Shown: positions 46,018 through 57,103 of the stretch, one piece after another
Layout: each line of letters starts with the position of its first letter
Numbering within the stretch: position 1 is the first letter of the stretch
Source: Hofstenia miamia
Taxonomy: Eukaryota > Xenacoelomorpha > Acoela > Hofsteniidae
Assembly (NCBI GenBank): GCA_900660155.1
Contig: CABFPE010000279.1
Location: 696,062-760,061 of the forward strand
Reading direction: 5' to 3'
DNA length: 64,000 bases
The notes under the pieces: model-generated
Seen by the model: the letters and a program-made list of their open reading frames with translations, nothing else
The model's database searches: none
Told to the model about the DNA's origin: nothing
Translations under genes and position numbers: made by a program

Positions 46018-46391
46018 ATTCGGCAAAGGGTTCAACCTCGTCTTTCAAAGGTGTAAATGATCACAAAAAACTGAATACAATCTCAAAGAACTTGTGCTAT
46101 AAAGTGGGATCAAATTCGGGTATAATTGCTGTTAACAAAGAACAGTATAGCAAACGCCAACGAGATTTCAGAGTGATTGCGGATGCGAAAGTTTTGAAAA
46201 ACGACACCGAAATATTTGCCCTTGTCTACTCTCTATGCATCATTGTATATTTAATTAGAACTATTAGCAGAATAATATTTGTTGCAGGATTTGCAGGCAT
46301 TAGTCGTCTCGTCATATTTTTACAATTGTTTACAATGCCAGTAGTACTAGCGTATATTATAATTTATAAAGTATTGATGAAAAAATATTAG
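46018..46391 (+). CDS. 7TM receptor-like protein, exon 5 (inner loop 3, TM6, TM7, stop)
   Basis: The acceptor TTAATGTTTAG is followed by AT, completing the codon opened by exon 4 (G plus AT gives Asp). Then come 123 codons and TAA at 46389-46391. The loop is basic before TM6 (KEQYSKRQRDFRVIADAKVL), as in G-protein-coupled receptors. TM6 is FALVYSLCIIVYLI, TM7 is LVIFLQLFTMPVVLAYIIIY, and the tail is short (KVLMKKY). TM7 has P..LAY where NPxxY would be expected. The five exons give 342 residues. Family unknown; it could be a divergent chemoreceptor of the nematode serpentine kind. Confidence 0.8.
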
Positions 46392-46622
46392 TATTAACTA
46401 GTATGAAAAATTTTTAAGAAAATTCTGTAACTTAGTGTTGTCTGTTTCATACCAACTATATTCGCTTCAATCTGAAAGTATGTTAAATTTGCAAAATCGT
46501 ATTATTAATCATTTATTATAAAGTGGGCAGCAGTTAAAATATTAATTCCGAATTAGGCTAAAATTTGATGTTTACAGCACTAAAATTTTTTACATGACTT
46601 TTTTATTTTTTTGGCTGGATAG

Positions 46623-46760
46623 TTGCATTATACACGGCAGCTATCATATCCATTCAAAATATGAATGCCCATATTAAGTTTTTTCAAAATGTGTACTCAC
46701 AATGCGAAGCTAAAACTTGGAGGAATTTTCCAAGTATACATATACAAATTCTCAGAACAG
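46623..46760 (+). CDS. Weak candidate exon just downstream of the 7TM gene
   Basis: After GGCTGGATAG the plus strand reads ALYTAAIISIQNMNAHIKFF, then CEAKTWRNFPSIHIQILRT, and meets the donor GTAATG. It has 45 open codons with plausible composition, entry two bases and exit one base. It could be an exon of a further gene. No family is recognised and no companion exon was found. Confidence 0.25.
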
Positions 46761-46789
46761 GTAATGTAGCATCAGTATGAAATCAGCGA

Positions 46790-47225
46790 GCATTCCTACA
46801 TCCCTATCGTTTGAGGGTTTCGAATAAAAGCATGGATTTACCGGCGCTACACAACTAACTCCTCCTGCTATTGTACCCTACCTAATAAAAGTTAACAATA
46901 AACAGGAGATCTTGTTAGGGAAGACTGGGCATATTCGTTTTACGCGATAGGGCTAGAGCCCTATTTAAGATAAAGAAGCCGTAACTCTTGGGTGCAGTGA
47001 GTAAAACCTACGTGCTAAGTTAAAAAACCTAAGCACAGTGCAACTCTCATCTCGTGCAATTTCGGTGAAAGCATTAAAGGTTAATTTTATTTATGAATAA
47101 ATGCAGTACAACAAATTCCCTAACCGGATACCTAACCTAAGTTGAAGGAAACATGCCAGCCAAGCTGTCCTCTGTCTGGATGCCCTTCAACTACGCAAAC
47201 GAATTTAGAAACACATCATTTTAAT
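46790..47225. other. GC-richer stretch of unknown nature
   Basis: Higher GC than the flanks, with no long open frame, recognised repeat terminus or RNA fold. Possibly a fragment of an interspersed repeat. Confidence 0.3.
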
Positions 47226-47639
47226 AAATATCAAGTCAAGATAATAAAATAAAAAACGAATTTACTGAGAAAAACTGCCGACAACATAAATGAATAAATT
47301 GCATATATATATATATACGAACAAAAACTGGTAAAGGAATCAAACAATAGTACACTGTTCCTAACATAAGTAAACAGATCAGGTTCTGTACAATAACCTT
47401 TTAAACAAAGATACTGCGTAATAATTAACCAATAATTAAGAATTAACAAAATAAAATATTATAAAATCAAGTAAAAATTAGAGGGAATTATTTGTACAAC
47501 TAACGAACACTTTGTAAGTCGAAATATATTTGAATGTTTTTGTTAAAATTATTAACAATCCTTAAAAATGCTCAACTATGTATTCAAACTGAGGATTACT
47601 TGAACATTAACAACTTTACTATTCGTAATATTAAAATAA

Positions 47640-48065
47640 ATACATTATAATAGGTGGTCAGACACATGCATAAATAGGGAGCACACGAAGAACAGATTCT
47701 GGAAGACCGTATAGACCTCTAGCGCTGGCAGAATGTGGAACAAGTTAGAAAAAGAAACCTGTAAAGTTTTAAGAGAATTATAAAACAAAATCTGCTTGCA
47801 GGCCAATATACTTCGGATATTCAAAACAATGTAATAACTAAAGGAAAGTCTTGCAGCAAATTTGAATTATTTTATTCATTTTTATCATTTTTATATTTTT
47901 AGTTTGTGTATTGTATGTCTTTATTAGTATGTGCTGTCAATTTTGTAAACATGTTTATGTACATATTGTATATTTCTAATTATTGTAAATATACATCTTT
48001 TGCAGATCTGTCAGCATGTGCAGAAAATGTATCGACATTAAGTAAAAAAATATAGCTATTGAAGA
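47640..48065 (+). mobile_element. LINE 3' fragment (CR1-like)
   Basis: A decayed ORF2 end (NRFWKTV, then MWNKLEKETCKVLREL) matches the C-terminal WNxLP block of the LINE at 33.3 kb. A 3' UTR follows that shares TTTTGTAAACATGTTTATGT-like and GATCTGTCAG...ATAGCTATTG words with the tail at 52690-52835. 5' truncated. Confidence 0.55.
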
Positions 48066-48739
48066 CAAATTATCAGCTCTTTTAATTATTATTCAAAGAA
48101 TAGTCGAAGTCTAAATATTAGTAGAAATGTTAACTATTAAATTTGAATATTCTTTTTATGCAACTAATAAGAGATCATATGTTTGTTAAAAACATTAATG
48201 TCCTTACTGTTAGCAAGATATTTAAAAATTAATGACTGTAGGTTCAAGATAGTGTTTGGTTTGTTACCATTGAGATGATCATGCTTGGCGGCTATAAATT
48301 AATGAATTTACTGCATTATCTAGAATGAACATTACTAGTTTATGAACATACATAATCCTTTATTCTGGGACAATTGGTGCGGTCGTAGTTCTTGGGATGA
48401 GGGCAATATCGGATATACGTGCAGTAGACAACTCAGCAGAAGAATAAATAAGCATAAAACAAATTCAGAAATATCAGAAAACCAACAAATTTTGAATTAA
48501 TAATAAAATAAAAAATTTTAGATCTACATTCTCAAATTTTTAAAAATGATCGAAAGCATATACATAAGATCAATGCAACCAAATCTTAATGCCAAAGACG
48601 ATTTATTAACGTTTCATTCTATAATATCTTTATAAAACAGTGAATATTGTAGCGGATAAACTTTTGTAAAGTGACTATGCTCGAATTTTAGCGACATATA
48701 TCTTTGTAAAATTCTTTGATTTATTCAATTAATTTGAAT

Positions 48740-49625
48740 TCTATTACTATGAAATTGAAACAACAACAAAATTCAATAAAGAAAACAAAAGACTACCATT
48801 TCTGAATATTAACATTGAAAGAATAAAGAACAAATTTGTCATAATACTACAGCAAACCAACAGATACAAATTTAGTAATTAACTACAATTCAAACGTAAT
48901 TTTTGCATACAAAAAATCCATGATCAAAGATCTGATACATAGACATTTCATGATTGATCACAATTACGAAGAAATTCATAAATCAATCATAAAGATCAAA
49001 GGTATATTAAAGCGTAATGAATATCCAGCATATATGTAGTCGAAAAAATTAAAAAAAAACCAGAAGACTTACTACAAAGTCAAAAAACTAAAAAAGTGAT
49101 TATTTGTACAATTACATCTTTAATATTGAATATCGAGGCATACCATCAAATTACAGAAATATCTGAAAAGAATCACTCCATCATTTTTAAATATAGGCTT
49201 TATATAAAGACCAATAAACTAAGACATTTAATAGGAATAAAAACAGAAACCAAGATTGAAAACATTTCCAAAGTAATATATGAAATAACTTGCAACTGTG
49301 GTGCACAATACATTGGAAAGACGTCAAGAAATTTACAATTAAGAATTAAAGAACACAAAATTCAATCGACCACCTCTGATCATTTAAAGAACTGTGATGT
49401 CAAATTTACATATAAAATTTTATCCAAGGCAATTGATAATTTTCAACTAAGCATCATTGAATCAATTTTTTAGAATTAAAGGAACCAAGCTTAAACAAAA
49501 AAATGAATATAAATACAAACTAAATTTACCGAAAATATTATAAAAATGTGATTTGACTAATATTATGTAAATTTTATAGTGGGAAACTTTTTGAAAATGG
49601 CAGCGGCATGCTGAAACATGTTAAA
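48740..49625 (+). mobile_element. Penelope-like element fragment (RT end plus GIY-YIG)
   Basis: The plus strand shows the end of a Penelope reverse transcriptase (ENKRLPFLNINIERI, then KPTDTNLVINYNSN, about 48780-48900), a linker, and then a GIY-YIG endonuclease (ITCNCGAQYIGKTSRNLQLR then IKEHK, about 49285-49355). The KPTxT block and CxCGxxYIGxTxR are diagnostic. The copy is broken and lacks the upstream RT. About 120 bp after the endonuclease a hammerhead-like sequence occurs, in the same place as in the copy at 41.6 kb. Confidence 0.78.
49590..49622 (+). ncRNA. Degenerate hammerhead-like motif
   Basis: TTGAAAATGGCAGCGGCATG then CTGAAACATGTT: a CUGANGA-like core with changes, a small stem (AGC-GGCAT-GCT) and GAAAC. 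It is more decayed than the copy at 41577-41602. Position after the GIY-YIG frame supports homology. Confidence 0.3.
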
Positions 49626-49629
49626 TAAA

Positions 49630-50740
49630 TGATGCGTTTCTTTTTTAAATTCATATATAAACTCAAGAATTTTGAAAGTAACTTTTGTTGTTTTCACAAG
49701 TGTGCATTTTCATGTACTATATACACAACTATCTAGTTCCTTGCTTTCAATGTATGGTGTTCAACAAGTTGATCCCCTAGCTCCCCCTTTTGTTTGCTTT
49801 GGCTATTCACCCTATCGTTTCGGCTATCAGAGATTAATTCCTTAAATTAGCATGCAACGCTTGGTATATAGATGATGGTTCTCTGGTTGGCTGGTTGAGG
49901 ACATTAATGGCCACGGGACACTACATCCTTGTATAAAGCATTTCAGTTTGCGGTATTTGCCAAGAAAAAAAATTAAGCTTGGAATTTAACAAAATTTGTT
50001 CAAGAGGTCATTCGAAACGTACTTCAACTTCAAAGTCCTTTCAGATTATAAGTTTTCATTAGATGATTTTGTAATTGCTTATATCTAAAACTAACTCATT
50101 ATTCATTATTATACACCTTTGCAATTTATTAAGACACTTTCACTGTTTCTATTGCCCCCTCCCCCATTTGGCAGTACTAAGGAATTTTCGTTTGTAATGA
50201 AAAAATTTGTTGTATAATGAAAACTGCCTTTACAATTATTATTTAAATTTAAAATTAAGTTTTCTGATAAAAGCTTCATTTCAGAAAAAGTGATCGAAAC
50301 TCGACACATATAGTTATGTTATGTAAATTTATTATTATTTTGTAAAAATTTTTAATTTGTTGCAGTTTTTGAGTTATTGTGTTCAGCAATAAATTGCCTT
50401 TGACTCTTAATAGCTTAAATAATTCCCATCCTAAGATTTTTCTTGACGATTTGTAAAGATCGCCACTTATTATTTAGGGTTACATTATATTTCTGCTTTA
50501 TATAAATGCAGTATTCATTTAGGTTTGAGATATTGCTAATATTTCTTTACTTCCTATAGTTCTATAGAGTTCTTATATACTATTTTATAATTAGATTGTT
50601 ACATTTTTGGCAATCCATGTTGAATAATTTTTAGCATTTCTATTTTTACTCTGGACGATAATATGATTGTTTAATTAGACAGTAAATATTATATAAGCTA
50701 AAACAAAATGTAATTCAGATAAATATCAACATTTTGAAAC
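49630..50740. other. AT-rich stretch, no gene seen
   Basis: No recognised feature. A minus-strand open frame at 50109-50309 has a low-complexity GGGG turn and no domain. Confidence 0.5.
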
Positions 50741-52640
50741 AGGAACTTTATTTGAATTACGTGAAAAATTTAGCAACATATATAAATACATACAATGCAA
50801 AATCAATATACAATAAATCTACCGGGCTAGAGATTCCGTTATTGTAGAGTGAGTATCCCGAGCATGATTTACTTAAGATATAATTTCACTTAAGGAAAAT
50901 TTTCATGTGCTTCTTAGAAGCTTCTAATTTTTCAATATTCTCTATCTCTTTGGCAATGAATTCCAAATGTGCATAACGGTATTAATTAATGATTTTTTCA
51001 AAACCATTTGTATACTTAATGCAGGTAAAATGTGTAGATCTGGACTTCTGCCTGTAAATTGAACCAGGCATTGAAATCGTATTAGAACGTGATAAAAATG
51101 TCAACATCGTGGTAAAATGACTTGCTGTCTTGGGAATTGGATAGATTTGAAACACAAAACATTGCTTAGTTTCGCAAAAAATTGTTTTGAAACTTTTGTT
51201 ACCCACCTTAGTTATATATCAATTTTCTTATGTGAGTAATTAATGTATTTGCATAATTTTGATGACTCATAAATACATCAAAAAATTGAATTATCCTGCA
51301 ACTAATTATTCACATTATTATCATTGACATTTCTTATATCCATCGCTAATTTTCAAACTACCCAGACAAAAATGAGAAATCCCCACGATATCCTATAAAC
51401 ATCTCACTGCGACATAATTGCCATCCTAGCAATATCACGAGAACATCGCAATGCATCCTAAAATGATCCTAAATCTGTCTTAATGTCTGTCCAAAATAAT
51501 ATCTCTAGAATGTCTCCGTGAGACACCATATGTCCCAATAAGACGTTCTCAAGGTGTCTCAGCAGATGGTGCATATGACAGATTATCATTAGCAAATTTA
51601 TTAAATAGCAATGAACAAGCTGCTACAAAGAACACATAAGGTTCAGCAGACCCAATTGCTTGGCAGAGATGCAATAACAATGCAAACAGCAAAGCAAATA
51701 GAAACGCAAAGACATTTTGCGCAGTCAAAATTATCAATAACTAACACAATACCGCTAGTATTGATAATGGATTGCATTATAAAACATGTAATTAGAAATT
51801 TATTTCGTATGAAAGATAGCTTTAAAACATCGTTTATATTCTTCAGCAATTTGGTCATAATTTTGGCAATAATAAATTTAAATTTAACATTTTATATGTC
51901 GACTGAATTTAAGTTTGGATTCTAATGTCAATCCTAGAATTGTAACGTCAGACGAGCTAATTAGATTATTGACACTTTTAATACAACTGATAGAATCTTT
52001 CCTCTTGTAAAATGACAGAATTAAGTTTTATCCATATTAAAAGTTAGACCTTTGTTACTGATCCACTCATGAAGATTTTCAGCTACATCTTCAGCCATAG
52101 TTCGTAATTCAGTAATGGGGTTATGCCTATCTTCTGTGAAGGTTAACTATTCACTAAATATTACATCCTTTATTTTGAATCTGAAATCTAGGTCTAAAAT
52201 AACTAGATATCAAATTTTTGCTATTGCAATAGAATCCCTAATATATAATTTATATTATTAGTATACTACCATTAGCAGAATCGAAGGTTTTAGAGAGATC
52301 TAAGCAAGCAATAGCTACGAAATTATGCGTCCAGTGATGATCTCCAATTTTCTCTGACTATTAAGAGGGCATCAGCAGTTGAGCAATTCTTCCTAAATCT
52401 AAGTTTGACAATATAATTTGTACTTATTTAGGTATTTCATTATGTGAACATGCAAAAATCGCTCGAATACTTTTGTTATTGAAGATGTAATTGAAATTGT
52501 TCGACAATTTTTCTGAAAAATGGTAGTAACGAGCAAGTTTCAAATAATTCTGAAAGTAATTACTTTCTATGCATTGGTTAAGCATATAATATAAAGGATT
52601 ACTAATAATATTTGCAGTTTGAAAAATGCTTAATTTTTTA
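50740..52640 (-). mobile_element. Antisense LINE (CR1-like), decayed and interrupted
   Basis: On the minus strand, RT motifs are read from right to left. The first is a degenerate LK.AR block (LKLARYYHFSEKLSNNFNY, about 52560-52500). Next are GR-NCSTADALLIVRENW (about 52390-52340), motif A FVAIACLDLSKTFDSAN (about 52320-52275), and LHEWISNKGLTFN (about 52085-52045). The C-terminal MHIWNSLPK block follows at about 50970-50940, then a tail with AATAAAGTTCC near 50745. Many stops and frame changes. The stretch 51355-51600 looks like a separate insertion. Confidence 0.68.
51355..51600. repeat. Unclassified insert within the antisense LINE
   Basis: GC-richer block with spaced, similar words (AGAATGTCTCCGTGAGACACC, cut here to ATGTCTCCGTGAGACAC, GGTGTCTCAG). 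It begins ACCCAGACAAAAATGAGA, which looks like a transposon terminus. The opposite end was not identified. Confidence 0.35.
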
Positions 52641-52689
52641 AACAGTTTAGTATGTATTATTTTATTAGAAATTTTTTAGCTTGTTTATT

Positions 52690-52835
52690 GTCTGAGTTTT
52701 CTTGTTGCTTGTGCTACCACTTTTATAAATATGTATATATGTATATTGTATATAGTGTATATTTTTTGAAGATTTGTTAGTGTATGCAGCATGGCACCAT
52801 GGAATTGATAAATAAAGTTATTGAAATGTAGTTTT
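52690..52835 (+). repeat. LINE 3' tail copy
   Basis: Shares, in order, TTTTATAAATATGTATAT, GAAGATTTGTTAGTGTATGC and AATAAAGTTATTGAAATG-type words with the LINE tail at 47930-48065. Probably a heavily 5'-truncated copy. Confidence 0.45.
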
Positions 52836-55705
52836 AAGTGCCCATGAAGGAATTTGGTAAAGCCCATTTGATAGGTTGGGCATAAGCTTTTGAATTGCAC
52901 TTAATCTTTCAAAACTTGTACATGGAACCAACATTCGGTTTAAAAAAATTATGCGATTAGCTTTTATGCTTAACTATTGGAAGCAATGTACTTTTTTGTA
53001 GATTAATGATTTTTTGAAGGATTTTCCAATTTTGTTTTTGATAGCATTAAAAGCTTGATTATATTTCTTACTATCACTGCTAGCATGAATTTACATCATA
53101 TTAATTTATTGTATGTATTTCTAATGTATTAGTTGTTAGGTTTGCGATTTTGAATTTTGGAGCCATTTTTAGCTTTTTTTATATGCAATAAAATTATAAA
53201 TTTTTAAATATTTTATATGCGATGATTTTTGCGCGTATCAATGCTTTACAAAAGTCGGTTGTGCAAAATTTACTGTGTTTACTATCTTTTAACTGCTCTT
53301 GGAAATTAATTTAACACTCTAATTCCCGTAGTTGCAAATTCCCTCTCTTACCCCTTTGGCATACTAAACACATATCATTTGCAATATACTCAAATCTTAA
53401 CATTCAAATATGGTTTTGTTGCCATTTATAAATAGGCATATTTAGTTTTTCCAATAATACAAAAATCCACATTGTTGGAACTATTTAACGATGGCTCAAA
53501 TTAGAAAGGACTCTAAAAAAATATTTTTCATACTCAGAGGAAAGTAAACTCAACGATACAATCAATTTGAATGATTTTAGTATGTTGCTAGCTGTTAAAT
53601 TCATTCAATAAATAAAATTTGCAAATTTGCAACTCCGGGCAGTGAGGACATCATAATGTAAATTTTCATATCATCAAAAAAGCGATCTTATCCCTTGTAT
53701 ATCGGATCAATATTCGTTGTTTATAATTTTTTAATAATTCTAATAAAGTATGTAAATGCAAAAATGTTACAAATAAATCACACAATTATCTAGTAGGTAG
53801 ATGATAATATGAATAAATCCCAGTAGTGTATACTTAAAAAAAGCTTCCTACCCATTGGAATTAAATAAAAATATCTTGATGAGGGCTCATTCCTTCATTT
53901 TAAAATGTCCAAATAATTTTACCAACATAGTAGTTTGAACATTTGATACCTCAACTGCCCAGAATTGCAAATATGCATCCAAACCAGAAAAAATATTAAA
54001 ATATTTACATGTTCTTTTCAATGACGGTATATCATTTCTATGGCCCATAGATGTAAGAAAAACAAAAAATATTTTTCTTGAATATCTTTTCTGTGCGTAG
54101 GCACAACAGGGTTAATCATATTTTTCCTTTTTATTTAAAATATACTGAGAAAAACTTTAAAAATTTGTCAATATTGTAGTAGAATCTGAGGCAACGTACA
54201 GAGGAAGACAGTTTAAAAAATTAACTTAGCCAGTAGGTTCATTGCTCATCAGCAGCAAAAATTTCATTCAACAGACCTTTGCTATTGAAATTTTACTGAT
54301 GACTAAATTGAACAATTTTCAAAACTACGTCTAACGTGCTGGCCAATATATTCACATATTTCCTTCTCAAAAGTCTTTCAAATTTGGTTTGCATACGTTG
54401 ACCAATACAGGTCATTTATAAAATGACAATTATTCACATCTAAAAGCTCAATTCAGCATGGTTCTAGTATTAAATTTTCCACTAGTCGTCTAAAAAGTAC
54501 ACTACTGAAATTTATCTCAACTAAGCCAAATCAACATCGCTACATCATTATTTAAAATTGTTAAAAAATTCCACCATATGATAGTGTAGAATTCCTTGAA
54601 TTTAAAATTTTTTATCAAAGGTTGGAAAAATTTGGGCAAATATTGGAACAACATCGTTAGTTTTCACTGTTTACAAAATGCATTTGGTGGTATAATTGCA
54701 AGGATTTTCTTCATCTTACCAATTTCAACTAATAATAACTGATGATGCTTTGTATTAAAAATGACGACCATTTTACTAGAATGAAAAGTATTCCTGGGAA
54801 GTGTCAAATAAATTGGACAAGTGTTTCATCAAATGCTTAATGGTTTTCGTCATTTAATAAACTGCAATATGGGAAATTCATAAAAATAGTACTAGCCTTG
54901 TTACAAGATAAACTGTACATTCAATTCATTTGCTTGCTTTATTAAAGCAATAAGAGTATTTGACATTTTTAAAACGCTGTTTATTAATTTTTAGGGTGAT
55001 AATATTTGTAAAATACGAACGAATTCTGCAAAATGGCTAAAAAATTGAAAAGTGAATGACAATTTTTTTTGGTGCAACTGAAAATGTGGGGAAGCGTGTA
55101 AACAGAATTTACCAATTTCAACTGCTGCTACTAAACAGCCTTTAGTGTTTCTTAACATGGGCATGTTATTGTTAAAATGGATGATAAAATCAAATGCAGT
55201 TCTAGCTCTGGGCATTAATTAACATATAACTGACTAGTGGAATACATGTAAATCACTTTACAACTTAATACAACAGAAGTGACATTATAAATTTAACATA
55301 TCAAATCCATGTCCATTTGAGAAATGAACGAATTTAACATGTCTATTTCATACACTGAATGCTAAATACAATGAGATGTCATAAAAAACTTTTGATTCCC
55401 TTAAAAATATATTTTTGCATCTAGTAATTGATGAATTTTGTAATTATGAAAACGTCACGTAATATGATTTTCTATAAATTTCGCGGTTTTTGTAACCGAT
55501 TTCGCAACCTGGAGTTTTTAATGGTGAATCATTTAAGCACGATCTTACAAAAGAATTGTTCAATTATATTTTTTTCTTTTGATAATGCAAAGACATATTT
55601 TCGAATTCTTGCAGAAACAATCGAAAAAAAAACGATTCAAATTAGCATATTTAGAGCATTAATTACCCTTTCTTAATTCTATCTATTAAAATGCTTTTTC
55701 AGTAT
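52836..55705. other. AT-rich stretch, no gene seen
   Basis: Only short open frames with no domains or splice support. Confidence 0.5.
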
Positions 55706-55706
55706 A

Positions 55707-55707
55707 C

Positions 55708-55744
<37 letters not shown>
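55707..55744. repeat. (TA)n microsatellite
   Basis: Uninterrupted TA run. Confidence 0.95.
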
Positions 55745-55746
<2 letters not shown>

Positions 55747-55840
55747 CAAATAGTAGACTGCCTACTTTACATTCTATTTCAATGTGATTGTTTGTATAAT
55801 TGTTTTGTGATATGAAGAATTGAAAATTATCACTAAGTTT

Positions 55841-56215
55841 TTACTGAAATTGAGTGAAATTTAATTTTAACCCTTCATTACGGCGTTTTAACATTAGAAA
55901 GATCACCATAACTGAACTTATAGAAAAGCATAAAAGTATTGGAAGTGAGAGATCTGCAACGTATCGGACAACCTGGAATTTCAAGTCCACATTATGACAG
56001 ACAGCTTTCCAGGCTCTCCTTCGGAAACTCACGCTCGGCAAGAAGAGGTCAGCAAATTCACGCACTTTTAGAAGTCGATTATTGGACTGGCTGTCAGGAA
56101 GAAACCATTCTTAACGCAGGGACAGTGAGTTTCTCGACCTTACTGGACAAGAAAATATCAAATGGAGCGCTGCTGAATGCAGTTGTCTCATATTTTGACT
56201 AGACTCATCAAAGAA
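55841..56215. other. Coding-like stretch, strand uncertain
   Basis: Clearly less AT-rich than the flanks. The minus strand reads KVREFADLFLPSVSFRRRAW in an open frame ending near 55841, and the plus strand has an 87-codon open frame (RQLSRLSFGNSRSARRGQQ). An acceptor (GCATTCAG) and a donor-like GTAAGG occur on the minus strand near 56178 and 56148. I cannot decide which strand is coding, or whether it is a repeat. Confidence 0.25.
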
Positions 56216-56369
56216 GGTATTATAAAAATCACATTAACTATATTTAACAATATCGTCTAAACACGTCGACATTTGAATGGAGTTTTGCAATGATATAGGA
56301 AACACTATTCTCTACTCATATTGTCCTTTCTCTAACTTAATTGAAAAAACTTTCACAGCTGATACATAC

Positions 56370-56645
56370 CCCGAGATCCTTAATGAGTGAGTTGAACCTT
56401 TTTTTGCAAATCCTGGGCATACAAATTAAGTCTACCAACAGGACAATGTAATTTCTCATAATCCCATACGTTTCAGAAGTGCTTAGGTTTGGAGCACAAA
56501 ATTGCTCAACTTGAATGGCTTGCAGGGATGGCGATGGTGAAGCAGCAACTAGATTCTGAAGAGACTTAGAAATATGATTTCCGTCTAACAGAACAACAGA
56601 ATTACAGCTGTTATATCTAATGGTGGTCATATTACATACTCGCAT
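56370..56645 (-). CDS. Candidate exon downstream of PRPF6, unrecognised
   Basis: About 90 open codons on the minus strand, with segments RYNSCNSVVLLDGNHISKSL, ASPSPSLQAIQVEQFCAPNL and CMPRICKKRFNSLIKDLG, then a consensus donor GTATGT in phase 0. It lies on the PRPF6 strand about 460 bp past the PRPF6 stop, so it could be the first exon of a downstream neighbour. The left boundary is not defined, and ATG at 56645 is only the first in-frame start. No family is recognised. Confidence 0.35.
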
Positions 56646-57103
56646 TCATTGTAGTTATATGAATATAACTTATTTTTTATTGTCATTTTTGTGTTTTGTA
56701 AATGAATATTTTATTTCAGTATTGATTTTGTGTTAATTATTATATAATGTGGTAAGAATACTATTTTGTCCAGGGTTATATATTCAACAGAAATAAATAT
56801 TGCAATTGCAGTGCTTAGCAAATTAAAAATTATAGGACAACCCAATTTCTGAATATTTTCACTAAGAAACCATATATTATGCATATACTACTGTTATTCG
56901 CAACTTTCCAAAAACTAGATATATGAGCACTTTTCTTTGTACAGGCAATAACCACATTTAAAGCTATCTATTGAAACAATTTAGCAAAATTTGATCTTTG
57001 TTTTACAATTTTATTTGACTTTTAAACTCGAGTTTAAAACAAGTATCCTTTCTAACTAAACTATTGAAATAAATGATAAAATTAAAAACTATCACTACAA
57101 AAA

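Noticed and set aside
46790-47225. Possible tRNA or SINE in a GC-richer block
   Set aside because: No cloverleaf, A-box/B-box pair or terminal repeat could be identified by eye.
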